Part shown: positions 1 to 8,906 of the stretch, in pieces
Position numbering within the stretch: the stretch's first letter is position 1
Layout: each line of letters begins with the position of its first letter
From: Candidatus Iainarchaeum sp.
Lineage (GTDB): Archaea > Iainarchaeota > Iainarchaeia > Iainarchaeales > GCA-2688035
Direction of reading: 5' to 3'
DNA length: 64,000 nt
Assembly (NCBI GenBank): GCA_017610205.1
Contig: JAFCCL010000003.1
Coordinates: 1 to 64,000, forward strand
The notes under the pieces: model-generated
Seen by the model: only the letters and a program-made list of their open reading frames with translations
The model's database searches: none
Told to the model about the DNA's origin: nothing
Translations under genes and position numbers: made by a program

Positions 1-142
1 ACCCTTAGAAACCCGCTTAACAATGAATTTAATCCGTTTATTCGATAGTTTTGTCATTAAGGTAGTACCAGAAAAAGTGTTTAAATTAAAGCGAAAAAAT
101 ATCGGGATACTACATTTGAGGAAAAAACAGGATTTTCTTTAA
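1..142 (+). other. possible 3' end of a gene entering from the left
   Basis: One plus-strand frame is open from base 2 to a TAA at 140-142 (about 46 codons, Lys-rich end). Another frame runs from base 1 to a TAG at 46-48. A hairpin terminator follows at 129-150, which suggests a plus-strand transcript ends here. I cannot tell which frame is real, and neither fragment is recognisable. Confidence 0.25.
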
Positions 143-151
143 AATCCTTTT
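129..151 (+). terminator. hairpin with T-tract
   Basis: A perfect 8-bp stem (AGGATTTT / AAAATCCT) with a four-base CTTT loop is followed by a T run. It would terminate a plus-strand transcript coming from outside the window. It would also insulate that transcript from the minus-strand operon that ends at 244. Confidence 0.5.
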
Positions 152-243
152 AGAATTTTAACTAGAAAAAAAGCAGTATATAAAAGAGAATAGAATAGAC
201 AATAAAAAGGTTTACAGGATTAAGGCAATCAGCGAAAAAAAGT

Positions 244-555
244 CTAAAATATACTTCGGTCTGTTCTATATACCTTGTAATTGCCTTTTTTTTGCTTCTT
301 TCTTTTCTGTTGTAGCTTGCTTAGTTTTGCAGTCCCTGTTTTTACTTCAGTATATTTTATTTGACCATCTTTTTTTGAAATGAAGTCTTGTCCAAAAGGC
401 GCTCTTTTGATGTCAGTATGCCCTGTTGCTATTAAATGCATAACGCCTTCAACTTCGCCTCTTTTTCCGCCCCACTTGCTTGCAGTAAATGTTCTTTGCT
501 TCTTTTCCTTCTTTGTTTCTTTTTCTTTCCCAGTCAAATTATCAAATAAACCCAT
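244..555 (-). CDS. small PD-(D/E)XK-like nuclease domain protein
   Basis: 103 aa, very Lys-rich. The core has an Asp in GQDFI followed by a beta-hairpin and the motif TEVKTG, then an SKLQQ helix. This D...(D/E)xK arrangement is typical of minimal restriction-endonuclease-fold or VRR-NUC-like nucleases. The first 40 residues are a basic, probably disordered tail. It is the last gene of a three-gene minus-strand run whose other members are membrane proteins. The substrate is unknown. The nuclease call rests on the motif pattern alone, so an inactive DNA-binding relative is possible. Confidence 0.5.
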   Translation of the reverse strand: MGLFDNLTGKEKETKKEKKQRTFTASKWGGKRGEVEGVMHLIATGHTDIKRAPFGQDFISKKDGQIKYTEVKTGTAKLSKLQQKRKKQKKGNYKVYRTDRSIF

Positions 556-561
556 TCACAA

Positions 562-753
562 TCACTTCCTAAATAAGTTCAAAATTGCAACTACTACAAA
601 ACCATTTGCAATGATTAAAAATCCCATAACATTAAAGTTAAGGATTAATGTTGATGTTGGGTCTGTTAGAAATAAATGAACAATAAAATCTGTACAGACT
701 GCTACAAAAATTGCAATAGCAACCAACTTGTATTTGAAAACAATTTCAACCAT
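562..753 (-). CDS. small two-helix membrane protein
   Basis: 63 aa with two hydrophobic stretches (about residues 8-28 and 36-58) and almost no soluble part. It lies 6 nt upstream of the nuclease-like gene and 15 nt downstream of the 176-aa membrane protein, so the three are probably cotranscribed. The start is preceded by a GTGATTTGA sequence resembling the local Shine-Dalgarno style. It is not a family I recognise. Confidence 0.5.
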   Translation of the reverse strand: MVEIVFKYKLVAIAIFVAVCTDFIVHLFLTDPTSTLILNFNVMGFLIIANGFVVVAILNLFRK

Positions 754-768
754 TCAAATCACTTATTT

Positions 769-1299
769 TTACATTTTGATGTTATTACCGTCTTCTGTAA
801 AAACAACTTTTAAAACCTTTGGAACTTCGATTACAATATTTTCTGGCAGTGTTTCTAAAAACTCTTTACATTCTTGTTTTGTTGGTTCAATTATATACTC
901 TTTATGTTTTTCAATTTTTTTATGTTGGACTTTCCAACGGTCTACAATCTTTCTTGACCACAACACACCCTGTTTGACTATTACTTGCCCTACCCCATCA
1001 ACGTGTACCTTTTGGTACCAATTCCAACAAAGTCGTGTTCCATCTGTTGTTTTTAGACTATGTTTAAGCAGTCCAAGTTTTTCGTCACATTGTGAGCATC
1101 TAATTCTTCTGTTGGTTTTCTTATAACCAATCCAAAAACCAACAATTATAAGGAAATAACCAATAAAAGCGGTGAATGAAGCTACAGTCTTTTCAATAAT
1201 AACAGCATAACAAACAACACCGACTCCGATTACAATGGCAAGTATTTCAATTTTCAAAAAAGAAGAAATAATTTCTTTTGGTTTTGAGTTATATGCCAT
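769..1299 (-). CDS. membrane protein with CxxC motif, unknown function
   Basis: 176 aa. Two transmembrane helices (about residues 17-35 and 41-58) are followed by a soluble domain beginning with a CSQC pair, possibly half of a metal site, and a C-terminal alpha/beta region. It is first in the operon 1299 to 244. A TATA-like AAATTTAAA lies about 30 bases upstream of the start on the minus strand. The mix of membrane proteins with a small nuclease-like protein is unusual, but nothing in the sequence fixes a function. Confidence 0.55.
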   Translation of the reverse strand: MAYNSKPKEIISSFLKIEILAIVIGVGVVCYAVIIEKTVASFTAFIGYFLIIVGFWIGYKKTNRRIRCSQCDEKLGLLKHSLKTTDGTRLCWNWYQKVHVDGVGQVIVKQGVLWSRKIVDRWKVQHKKIEKHKEYIIEPTKQECKEFLETLPENIVIEVPKVLKVVFTEDGNNIKM

Positions 1300-1491
1300 T
1301 CAAATCATTTATTTTGTGCTATGAAACTGCTTTAAATTTGCGTTTTTTGCCAAAATTGTTTGAAAAACCAACCGCTTTAAATGCCTTAAATCCACAATTT
1401 AAAAGAAATGTCACAACTCTGACAGTATTTATATAATATATTTTAATTAATATAAGATAAATAATATAAAAAAAGAAAGAAAATGGGGGTT

Positions 1492-2655
1492 TTAGAGCCC
1501 GCATTCCTTTTTCAATTCGTCTGCCCTGTCTGTCTTTTCCCAGGTAAAGATTTCATCTTCGTGGCCAAAGTGACCGTAGACACAGGCTCTTCTGAAGATT
1601 GGTTTTTTCAAGTCAAGGTATTTTACTATTTCACTTGGTCTCAAATCAAACAACTTCTTTACAGCCTCCTGAATCTTTTTTGGTTCAACCTTGTGGGTTC
1701 CATGAAGGTCAATGAAAAGGCTTACTGGTTCCCTGCTTCCGATTGCGTAAGAAATTTGAACCTCAGCCCGGTCTGCCAAACCTGCCTTAACAATGTTTTT
1801 GGCAATATGCCTTGCCATATAGGCAGCTGACCTGTCAACCTTTGTAGGGTCCTTTCCTGAAAAAGCACCTCCACCGTGGTTGCCTACTCCTCCATAGGTG
1901 TCAACAATTATTTTTCTTCCAGTGCATCCAGTGTCTGCTACAGGTCCTCCAATAACAAACCTTCCGGTGTTATTAATGAGGTATTTTGTATCGTCTGTAA
2001 GCAAATCTCCGCAAACTGGCTTTATTACCTTTTCCTTTATATCTTCCCTTAGCTTTTCAAGTTCTACATCAGGATCGTGTTGTGCTGCAACAACAATTGC
2101 AGTAATACTCTTTGGCTTTCCGCCATCGTATTCAATCGTTACCTGTGTTTTGCCATCAGGTCTAAGGTAAGCTAATGTGCCGTCCTTTCGCACTTCTGTA
2201 AGCTTCATTGCAAGCTTGTGTGCATACATTATTGGAGCAGGCATTAGTTCAGGAGTTTCGTTTGTTGCATAACCAGACATCATTCCCTGGTCTCCTGCAC
2301 CGCCTTCTCCGTCTTTTTCGTCAACACCCATTGCAATATCAGGACTTTGCTCATGAATTGAAGTTAGAATGCCAACACTTTGGCAGTCAAAACCGTATTC
2401 TGGTTTGCTGTAACCAATGTCTTTCAAAACTTCTCTTGCAATCTTTTGCACGTCCACATAGCTTTTTGTTGTTATTTCACCGGCAACAAGAATAAACCCC
2501 ATTCCAGCCATTGTTTCACAGGCAACCCTTGCTTTTGGGTCATCCTTAATTATATCGTCAAGAATTGCGTCACTTATCTGATCGCAGACCTTGTCAGGAT
2601 GGCCTTCTGTCATGGCTTCGCTTGTGAACAAAAATTTTCCGTCTCCTGTTCTCAT
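1492..2655 (-). CDS. metK: S-adenosylmethionine synthetase, bacterial type
   Basis: 387 aa, the usual length of bacterial MetK; it makes S-adenosylmethionine from methionine and ATP. GHPDK at residues 18-22 carries the catalytic His, GAGDQGMM is the ATP loop, and [19 protein letters not shown] carries the late active-site Lys. These motifs belong to the bacterial/eukaryotic family, not to the unrelated-looking archaeal MAT family. The start is supported by GGAGATGATG eight bases upstream. It is monocistronic. Having the bacterial enzyme in an archaeal context points to ancestral or lateral replacement. Confidence 0.97.
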   Translation of the reverse strand: MRTGDGKFLFTSEAMTEGHPDKVCDQISDAILDDIIKDDPKARVACETMAGMGFILVAGEITTKSYVDVQKIAREVLKDIGYSKPEYGFDCQSVGILTSIHEQSPDIAMGVDEKDGEGGAGDQGMMSGYATNETPELMPAPIMYAHKLAMKLTEVRKDGTLAYLRPDGKTQVTIEYDGGKPKSITAIVVAAQHDPDVELEKLREDIKEKVIKPVCGDLLTDDTKYLINNTGRFVIGGPVADTGCTGRKIIVDTYGGVGNHGGGAFSGKDPTKVDRSAAYMARHIAKNIVKAGLADRAEVQISYAIGSREPVSLFIDLHGTHKVEPKKIQEAVKKLFDLRPSEIVKYLDLKKPIFRRACVYGHFGHEDEIFTWEKTDRADELKKECGL

Positions 2656-2792
2656 TTGTTCATCATCTCCAAAAAAATTAATCCAATATTTTAAAAAAAA
2701 AGAACCAGATAATGCTTTTAAGTAATTGCAAAATGCATTAATTATTCCGATTAGAATAAGATTAAAAGGCTTTTTGGTACAGATATCATCAC

Positions 2793-3350
2793 ATGCTTCC
2801 TAACTTAAACGAAATAAAGGCAAGAAGAATTTCTGCTGGTTTGACACAAAGCAAGCTTGCAGAATTAAGCGGAGTAAGCCAAAGCCTTATTGCAAAAATT
2901 GAATCAGGAAACATTGAACCAAGCTATGGAAGGGCAAAAAAGCTTTTTGACTGCCTTACAAGGCTAAAAACAGGAAAGGAAAAGCAGGCAAAAGATGTTA
3001 TGACAAAACCAGTAAGATTTGTAAAATCAGACGAAAGCCTGAAAAAGGCAATAAAGGCACTGGAAAAGCACGGATTAAGCCAGTTGCCTGTTTTGGATGA
3101 AGGAAAGCAGGTTGGAAGCATTTCAGAAAAAAGCATTTTGGCAAAAATAAATTCAACCCCTGGAATAGATGTTGAAAAAACAACTGCGGAAGAGGCAATG
3201 GAAGAGGCTTTGCCAACAATTCAGCCAAACACCCCGATTTCTGCAATAAAACAATTGCTTAATTTTAATGCAGCAGTTTTGATTGTTGAAAGGGGAAAAA
3301 ACACCGGAATAATAACCAAAAGCAATTTACTTGAACAAATGCTGAAATAG
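2793..3350 (+). CDS. XRE-family HTH regulator with paired CBS domains
   Basis: 185 aa. An N-terminal helix-turn-helix (residues 5-60, with the [11 protein letters not shown] recognition region) is followed by two CBS domains (about 65-125 and 128-185). CBS pairs bind adenine nucleotides, so this is probably a nucleotide-sensing transcription factor of a type widespread in archaea. It is divergent from metK. A TATA-like GATTAAAAGG lies about 30 bases before the ATG, so the transcript is probably leaderless. The target is unknown; metK or the gene itself are candidates by position only. Confidence 0.88.
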   Translation: MLPNLNEIKARRISAGLTQSKLAELSGVSQSLIAKIESGNIEPSYGRAKKLFDCLTRLKTGKEKQAKDVMTKPVRFVKSDESLKKAIKALEKHGLSQLPVLDEGKQVGSISEKSILAKINSTPGIDVEKTTAEEAMEEALPTIQPNTPISAIKQLLNFNAAVLIVERGKNTGIITKSNLLEQMLK

Positions 3351-3351
3351 C

Positions 3352-3400
3352 CGTCACGCCCGGCTAGTGCGAGTGCCATCTTCGCTTGGGCTCGATGACA
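3352..3400. repeat. GC-rich imperfect palindromic segment
   Basis: A GC-rich island of about 49 bases in AT-rich surroundings. It begins GTCAC, ends GATGAC and has smaller inverted pairs inside (GCGA/TCGC). It resembles dispersed palindromic elements seen in other prokaryotes. Only one copy is seen in this window, so the repeat status is inferred from shape. Confidence 0.3.
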
Positions 3401-3420
3401 CAGGCAAAAAAAGCCTGTTT
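3400..3420 (+). terminator. hairpin terminator after the HTH-CBS gene
   Basis: ACAGGC, seven A bases and GCCTGT form a 6-bp stem followed by TTT. It sits 50 bases downstream of the HTH-CBS stop codon, a suitable place to end that transcript before the surface-protein operon. Confidence 0.5.
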
Positions 3421-3555
3421 CAAGCCAAAACGATATCTTTTTATTTATCCCATGAGGCTATTATATATAACAAAGCAAAGTGAATTAGTTAATTTGATAC
3501 ATAATTTTGAATTAATTTAATGAATGATTTTTGCTTTGAATAGGGGAGTTAAAAT

Positions 3556-4104
3556 TTGAATAAAAGTCTTTGTGCCTTGGCATTGTTTCTGTTGTTTTGC
3601 AGCGTAAGCGCTAATGCAATTTATGTTGATTTTCCTTCAACAATAATTATCCAGCAAGAGCAAGAAGACTTTCCTGTAACAATCAGAAATGATGAAGAAA
3701 TTGCACAGGATTTTTCAGCAAAGATTTCTGCACCATTTGAAGCAATTGTTTCCCCTTCAAACGGAAGCATTGCAGCAGAAAAAAGCACTATTTTAAGCCT
3801 TTCAATTATTCCAAGCGAGGAATTGGAGGGAAACAGTTTTGAAACCACTTTGGAGATTCAGATAGGTGAAGAAAAGGCTTTCAAAAATGTAAGAATTATT
3901 TTTAAAGAAGAAGCAGAAACCGAAGAGGAACCAGAGGTGCAAACAATTGGCACAGGCCTTTTTTCTTTTGCCGACTTTGACGCTTTTACAGCAATTATTT
4001 TTACACCGGAAAATGCTCTTAATGCATTTCTTGCAGTTGTTGCAGCAATTCTTTTAATTGCATTTATTTCACGTTTTGTAAAACGGGTGGAGGGCTCAAA
4101 ATGA
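3556..4104 (+). CDS. secreted, C-terminally anchored Ig-like surface protein
   Basis: 182 aa. Signal peptide (residues 1-21, cleavage near ANA), one beta-sandwich domain with the spacing of NEW3/Ig-like folds (22-115), an acidic Glu-rich linker (116-130) and a C-terminal transmembrane helix (about 153-174) ending in basic residues. It starts with TTG, supported by AGGGGAG seven bases upstream. It is first of three overlapping surface-protein genes (ATGA overlap with the next). It is probably part of the cell envelope; no enzyme motif is visible. Confidence 0.75.
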   Translation: MNKSLCALALFLLFCSVSANAIYVDFPSTIIIQQEQEDFPVTIRNDEEIAQDFSAKISAPFEAIVSPSNGSIAAEKSTILSLSIIPSEELEGNSFETTLEIQIGEEKAFKNVRIIFKEEAETEEEPEVQTIGTGLFSFADFDAFTAIIFTPENALNAFLAVVAAILLIAFISRFVKRVEGSK

Positions 4105-5918
4105 ACAAAACTTTTCTTACAGTGGTTACAGCAATCTTGCTTGTGCTTCTTGCTTCAAACGCATTTGCATCAATTGCATTGCTTCCAAGCGCAGAACAGG
4201 CAAACATTTCCAGAAATGATTCAGTCGGAATACAGTTTCAGCTAAAAAATAATGGATATGAAAGAGCATGCATTGACCTTGAAACAGAACAAAATGCTGC
4301 CTATATTGACACAGGGCTTATAGACAATTATGTGTGCCTTAACGGAGGCGAGTCAACAAATGTTACAGTTACAATAACAACAGAAAATGCACCAAAAGGA
4401 CTGCAGCTTGTAACACTTGAAGCTGAATCAGACCAGGGAAACGCATATGCAAATGTTTCTATTTATGTTTCTGAAGAGCCTGAGATTGAACTTGTTGCAT
4501 ACACAAATGATGTTTGCAGAGGCAAAAAAGACCATGTTAATGTTTTGGTAAGAAACAACAGCGACGAATTCAAAGAGGTTGAACTGCAGGCAGAAAATGA
4601 AATGCTTTTGCCATATTTTGAAAGAGAAGAACTTGATATGGCACCTTTTGAAGAAAGATATGTTGAACTTAAAATTTTTCCTTCACCATACAGTTCAATT
4701 GGAAGGCACTATATTAGCATGTATGCAATTACCGACGGCGAAATAGTTAAGGAAACACTTTCAATCGACGTTGAAAATTGTGGTGAAAAGGATATAGCAG
4801 AATTTTCTGTTTCAATTTCCTCTTCATGCTTTACTGTTGAAAAAGAAGAAGACGAACGAATTTATTTTAAGGTCACAAACAAGCTTGAAGAAGAGCAAAA
4901 TGTTTTCTTCAGCGTTGGCGGAGACCTTTCAGCAAAATTGCAGACTTCAAACGCATGGCTTGAAGAAGGAGAACAGCGTGAATTTTACTTTGAGGTAAAT
5001 GTTGCAAAGGATAAAGAGGTAAAAGACTACGATCTCACATTGCACGTTTGGAATTCGGATCACAGCATTGAAAAAAATATTTGCATCAAGCCTTCAAAAG
5101 AACATTATACAGACATTGTTATTGAAGAAAACAATCTTGAAATAATAGCATGTGAAAACACGGTTTTTGTGATAACATTACAAAATTTTGGAGATTACCG
5201 CGAGGACTTTGAACTCGAAATTGAAAACAACAATAATCTGATTGAAACAGCACTGTCAGAGGATGAACTTGAAGTTGAAAAGCACTCCAAAAGACAGGTT
5301 TATGTAAGCGTTACGGCATTGGAAGGGCTTGCAGAAGGAAATTATAGCATTATATTAAAGGCTGAGACAAACCACGACAAATTTGAAAAAATTCTCAGAT
5401 TCAAGGTAGTTGAAGAACAAATTGTAGAGGAAAAGGGGCTTGTCATTCTAAGCCATACAGGCAATCTTACAATGGATGCAAATTCAGAAAAAGAACTTTT
5501 GGTTGTTCTCAAAAATTATTCCAACAAAACAATTGAAGGAATTTCAATTAACCTAACAGGATTGCCTTTGGGAGTAAGCGCTTCTAACGAAAGCAATATT
5601 TCATTGCAGGCAGGAGAAGAAAGACAATTCAGCCTTACTGTAAACGCAGAAACCGAAACAGCAGGAGAATATACTGCAATACTACAGGCAAGAAACAGTG
5701 ATTACAGCGACACAAAAAACATAAGCATTGTAATTGCAGAAGAAGAGAAGGAAGATGAAACAATTGATATTGGACTTGCAGGACTGTTTGCACTAGGAGA
5801 AGGACTTGCAATTGGCGGCTTAATGCTGATAATTATTATAATTGCCAGCATTTTGCTAGTAAAGGTTTTTAAAACACCACAAGAAAAAGAAATATGGAGG
5901 CGACAATTAAATGGTTAA
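4101..5918 (+). CDS. large surface protein with tandem Ig-like (NEW3/CARDB-like) domains
   Basis: 605 aa. Signal peptide (1-23, ending FAS), then five or so beta-sandwich repeats rich in Asn and Glu with many N-x-S/T sequons, and one transmembrane helix near residues 563-587 with a short basic tail. Paired Cys residues recur about once per domain. This is the architecture of archaeal extracytoplasmic COG1470-like proteins. It overlaps the preceding gene by four bases and the next by eight, so the trio is translationally coupled. It may act in surface-layer assembly or adhesion (inference). Confidence 0.75.
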   Translation: MNKTFLTVVTAILLVLLASNAFASIALLPSAEQANISRNDSVGIQFQLKNNGYERACIDLETEQNAAYIDTGLIDNYVCLNGGESTNVTVTITTENAPKGLQLVTLEAESDQGNAYANVSIYVSEEPEIELVAYTNDVCRGKKDHVNVLVRNNSDEFKEVELQAENEMLLPYFEREELDMAPFEERYVELKIFPSPYSSIGRHYISMYAITDGEIVKETLSIDVENCGEKDIAEFSVSISSSCFTVEKEEDERIYFKVTNKLEEEQNVFFSVGGDLSAKLQTSNAWLEEGEQREFYFEVNVAKDKEVKDYDLTLHVWNSDHSIEKNICIKPSKEHYTDIVIEENNLEIIACENTVFVITLQNFGDYREDFELEIENNNNLIETALSEDELEVEKHSKRQVYVSVTALEGLAEGNYSIILKAETNHDKFEKILRFKVVEEQIVEEKGLVILSHTGNLTMDANSEKELLVVLKNYSNKTIEGISINLTGLPLGVSASNESNISLQAGEERQFSLTVNAETETAGEYTAILQARNSDYSDTKNISIVIAEEEKEDETIDIGLAGLFALGEGLAIGGLMLIIIIIASILLVKVFKTPQEKEIWRRQLNG

Positions 5919-8235
5919 AAAAATTATTCTGGCATTAGCTTTGCTTTTCATTATTGGAACAGCAAGCGCAGCAACACTAACAGGAGACTTTTCACTTGAA
6001 ACAAATTGTGCAGTTCCTGACAACGAAACATATATTCTGCACAACGATTCAGGAATAACAAAAACATATACAATAAGCGCAATTGGAGAAAACAGCGACT
6101 GGATAAATATTAACGGGGTTTGGATTGGAGAAAAACCATTGGTTATAACACTAGCCAACCACGACTCCGAAGAGCTTTATGCATTTGTAAAACCCCAAAC
6201 ATGCTATGTTTCTCCAGGAGAATATACTGTAATAATAGACATAAGCGGTGAAAGGAAAGAAATAATTGTTATTGTTGTAGAAAGCAGGCTACTTGAACTT
6301 GATATCCTGCCTGAAAGCCAGAAAATTTCACAATGTAAAAAAGCCGAATTTGAAGTAAAAGTAAAAAACATCGGGGAAATGAATGAAACCATTGTACTTG
6401 AAGTTAAAGGTCTTCCAAATAAATGGGCAAGACTTGGCTTTACTGAAATGTTTTTAGGAAAGGGAGAAACAAAAAATGTAAAGCTTGAAATTCAACCTGA
6501 TTGCGATGCAGAAACAAAAAATTACACATTTAATGTTAAAGCAAGGCTTAATGGCACTGCATTTTTTATAGTGAAAAACGCAGTCCTTGAAATAGAAGAC
6601 AGTCAAGGAATAAGCATTAGTGGCAGTGAAATGACTGCCTGCAACGAAAAAAGCATGCAGGGAACAGTAAAGGTAAAAAACAACGGATTACTTGAAGACC
6701 AACTTAGCTTAAGCATTGAAGGAATTAACTGGGCAAATATTGAACCAGCCAACATTACACTTGCAGCAGGAGAAGAAAAAAATGTTTCAATATTTTTCTT
6801 CAAAACAAACGCAAGCAAAGGAGTATACGATTTTGATTTTTTGGCCAGTTCAACAAAATTCAACAAGGAAACAAAGCAAAAACTTTTTACAGAACTTCAG
6901 GACTGCTACAATGTTTCAATAACAGAAACAAAAATTAACGGAAACATTGAAGGCGAAGCAAAAGCATGCATTGAAGGTAAGGCAGAGTACGAATTTGTTT
7001 TGGCAAACGATGGCATCCAGCCAATTGAAACAGAAATAACAGTACTTGGAATTAATGCAATTGTTTCGCCAGAAACTGTTGAAATCGCAAGCGGCAAAAC
7101 TGCAAATGTTAAAGTCAAAATAGACCTTGCAGGAGAGCAAATGGGAGAAAAGGTTTTTACCCTGCAGGTAAAAGGCGAAAACTTTTCAATGCAAAGAGAC
7201 TATGCCCTTGTTGCAGAAAACTGCTACAATCTTGAAATAGACTGGGACGGCTTAAATGATGAAATTGCATTGGACGCCAACTGCAAAAGCGAGCCATTTA
7301 CAGTAAAGGTTTTAAACAATGGAACAAAAAGCCAGAATATTTCGGTTTCTGTTTCAGGATCTGAATGGATTTACTTTGAGCCAACACAGGCAAGAATTGA
7401 AGCAGGAGCAGAACAGGAAATATACTTTTACATGGCACCACCTTATGACACAAAAGAAGGAAAGCAAACAGCAACCATAACAATTAATGGAAATGGCAAA
7501 ACATTCAGCAAAGAACTTGACATTATTGTATACGGCGGACTTTATGCAGACCTTGGAACAGCAAGTGTTGAAGCAAATGCAGATGTAACAGAAATTATTG
7601 AAAGAACTGAAAAGGCAATTAAGGTTTCAGTACAGGTTTCAAATGACGGAAATTCAATGATTAGAATTACCAAAATTTCTTCACAGGACCTCAACGCAGT
7701 ATTTGAATTTGAAGAAACACTGCTGCAGGCAGATGAATCAATAAAGGTTCCAATGACAGTGTACATTGGAGAAAGCGAGGAAAGAAAATTTGATGTATTA
7801 CTTAGGATAGAAACAGACAAGGGAACAATGGAAAGGGAAATAACAGTTGACCTTGACAAAGAACCAGAAGAACAGGAAATTTTTGTTGGATTGTTTGGAT
7901 TGGGCGACGCAAGCGACCTCGCCCTTGCAGCAATAGTTATTGCGGTAATAATTGCATTTGCGGCAATTGCCCTCAAAGCAGAGGCAAGCGAAAAGCCAAA
8001 AAGAGGCCTGATAAATCTTGCAAAAGACGTTCAGGAACTTCCCGGAAAAAAACTTGAAGAAATAGGAAAACACAGAAAAGGCAATAGTGCAACAGGAAAA
8101 AAGTACGGAAAGGCAACAGCCAAAACAACAGGCAGTAAAAGCAACCTTCAAGACATAGTAAAAGAGGTTAAGAAAAAGCACGTTGTAAAAAAACAAGTGA
8201 AGAAAAAGGCTGCTTCAAGCAAGAAAAAGAAGTGA
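5911..8235 (+). CDS. large surface protein with Ig-like repeats and Lys-rich cytoplasmic tail
   Basis: 774 aa. Signal peptide (1-20, ending ASA), about six Ig-like repeats each carrying a conserved Cys, and a transmembrane helix at about 669-687. The cytoplasmic tail of roughly 85 residues is dominated by Lys (VKKKHVVKKQVKKKAASSKKKK-like). The basic tail could bind nucleic acid or acidic lipid at the inner face. It is the last gene of the surface operon. The large Asn/Glu-rich ectodomain is typical of DPANN envelope proteins; the partner is unknown. Confidence 0.75.
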   Translation: MVKKIILALALLFIIGTASAATLTGDFSLETNCAVPDNETYILHNDSGITKTYTISAIGENSDWININGVWIGEKPLVITLANHDSEELYAFVKPQTCYVSPGEYTVIIDISGERKEIIVIVVESRLLELDILPESQKISQCKKAEFEVKVKNIGEMNETIVLEVKGLPNKWARLGFTEMFLGKGETKNVKLEIQPDCDAETKNYTFNVKARLNGTAFFIVKNAVLEIEDSQGISISGSEMTACNEKSMQGTVKVKNNGLLEDQLSLSIEGINWANIEPANITLAAGEEKNVSIFFFKTNASKGVYDFDFLASSTKFNKETKQKLFTELQDCYNVSITETKINGNIEGEAKACIEGKAEYEFVLANDGIQPIETEITVLGINAIVSPETVEIASGKTANVKVKIDLAGEQMGEKVFTLQVKGENFSMQRDYALVAENCYNLEIDWDGLNDEIALDANCKSEPFTVKVLNNGTKSQNISVSVSGSEWIYFEPTQARIEAGAEQEIYFYMAPPYDTKEGKQTATITINGNGKTFSKELDIIVYGGLYADLGTASVEANADVTEIIERTEKAIKVSVQVSNDGNSMIRITKISSQDLNAVFEFEETLLQADESIKVPMTVYIGESEERKFDVLLRIETDKGTMEREITVDLDKEPEEQEIFVGLFGLGDASDLALAAIVIAVIIAFAAIALKAEASEKPKRGLINLAKDVQELPGKKLEEIGKHRKGNSATGKKYGKATAKTTGSKSNLQDIVKEVKKKHVVKKQVKKKAASSKKKK

Positions 8236-8288
8236 ATTGAAAACTATTTCGACGGCAAGAAAAAAAGGTCTTGACAGTTTAGACAAGC

Positions 8289-8570
8289 CTATTTTTTATA
8301 TATATTGTCGTGATGGTCAAAATCCAGAAACAGAATGAATTGTTTTTCCTTAATATATGAGAATGTTAGCACAAAGCTTTTGTCAATGTGAACTCTTTTT
8401 TCATTTTTTTGACCATATTTTAGATTTTTATAATGCTCAATTGTGTTTTCATCAGAGTTTATAATCTGCTTTACTTTTTTGTAAATTATGTCCGTTCTTC
8501 GCCTGTCTTTCTTAGAAAGCTTGGGGATTAATGCCTTAAGTTTGTCAGAGAAACCATAATCAAAAGACAT
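8289..8570 (-). CDS. RelE/YafQ-type mRNA interferase toxin
   Basis: 93 aa, typical RelE-superfamily size. The N-terminal helical half is basic and the C-terminal sheet ends FLDFDHHDNIYKK, matching the His-rich end of YafQ/RelE ribosome-dependent RNases. It lies 7 bases downstream of a DUF2683-like antitoxin, in antitoxin-first order. The catalytic call rests on fold pattern and context. Confidence 0.78.
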   Translation of the reverse strand: MSFDYGFSDKLKALIPKLSKKDRRRTDIIYKKVKQIINSDENTIEHYKNLKYGQKNEKRVHIDKSFVLTFSYIKEKQFILFLDFDHHDNIYKK

Positions 8571-8577
8571 TATTTAT

Positions 8578-8829
8578 TCACTTTCCAAATAATTTGTCCA
8601 ATTCTTTATTGCTCATCTTTTTGTACCCGTACTTCTTAAAATGCTCTTCTTCTATTTTAAGAAGCTTTTTGACATAACTTTCTTTTACCTCGGGCTCAAC
8701 TTCATTAGACCCGTAATCTTCAATAAATTTATTCATTGCTTCGCTTTTATCACGCAAATCATATTTTGCTTTGACAACAGCCAAAACCCTGTTGGAATAG
8801 TTATTTAGTTCAACTCTTGCATCAACCAT
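8578..8829 (-). CDS. DUF2683-like antitoxin
   Basis: 83 aa from the ATG at 8829. A longer frame to 8871 is open, but GAGGTG seven bases before 8829 and the family start VDARVELNNYS favour the shorter form. The N-terminal strand-helix-helix is a likely DNA-binding dimerisation unit, and the acidic C-terminal helix would wrap the toxin. A 14-bp palindrome sits just upstream, consistent with autoregulation. Confidence 0.75.
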   Translation of the reverse strand: MVDARVELNNYSNRVLAVVKAKYDLRDKSEAMNKFIEDYGSNEVEPEVKESYVKKLLKIEEEHFKKYGYKKMSNKELDKLFGK

Positions 8830-8850
8830 AATATGCACCTCACATGCATT

Positions 8851-8864
8851 TAATATGCATATTA
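8851..8864. promoter_or_regulatory. palindromic operator candidate of the toxin-antitoxin pair
   Basis: TAATATGCATATTA is a perfect 14-bp palindrome, 22 bases upstream of the antitoxin start and next to the TATA-like TATATAAT. The antitoxin is the obvious ligand, but this is inference. Confidence 0.5.
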
Positions 8865-8906
8865 TATACACGATACAATTTAAAGCTTTTGATAGGCATT
8901 AGGACG

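Noticed and set aside
1319..1504. 61-codon minus-strand ORF overlapping the metK end
   Set aside because: It overlaps metK and lies in an extremely AT-rich promoter-like stretch with no ribosome-binding site; it looks like chance.
7542..7976. 144-codon minus-strand ORF inside the large surface gene
   Set aside because: Ser/Ile-rich mirror of a well-supported coding frame; shadows of this kind occur across the window opposite Lys/Glu-rich genes.
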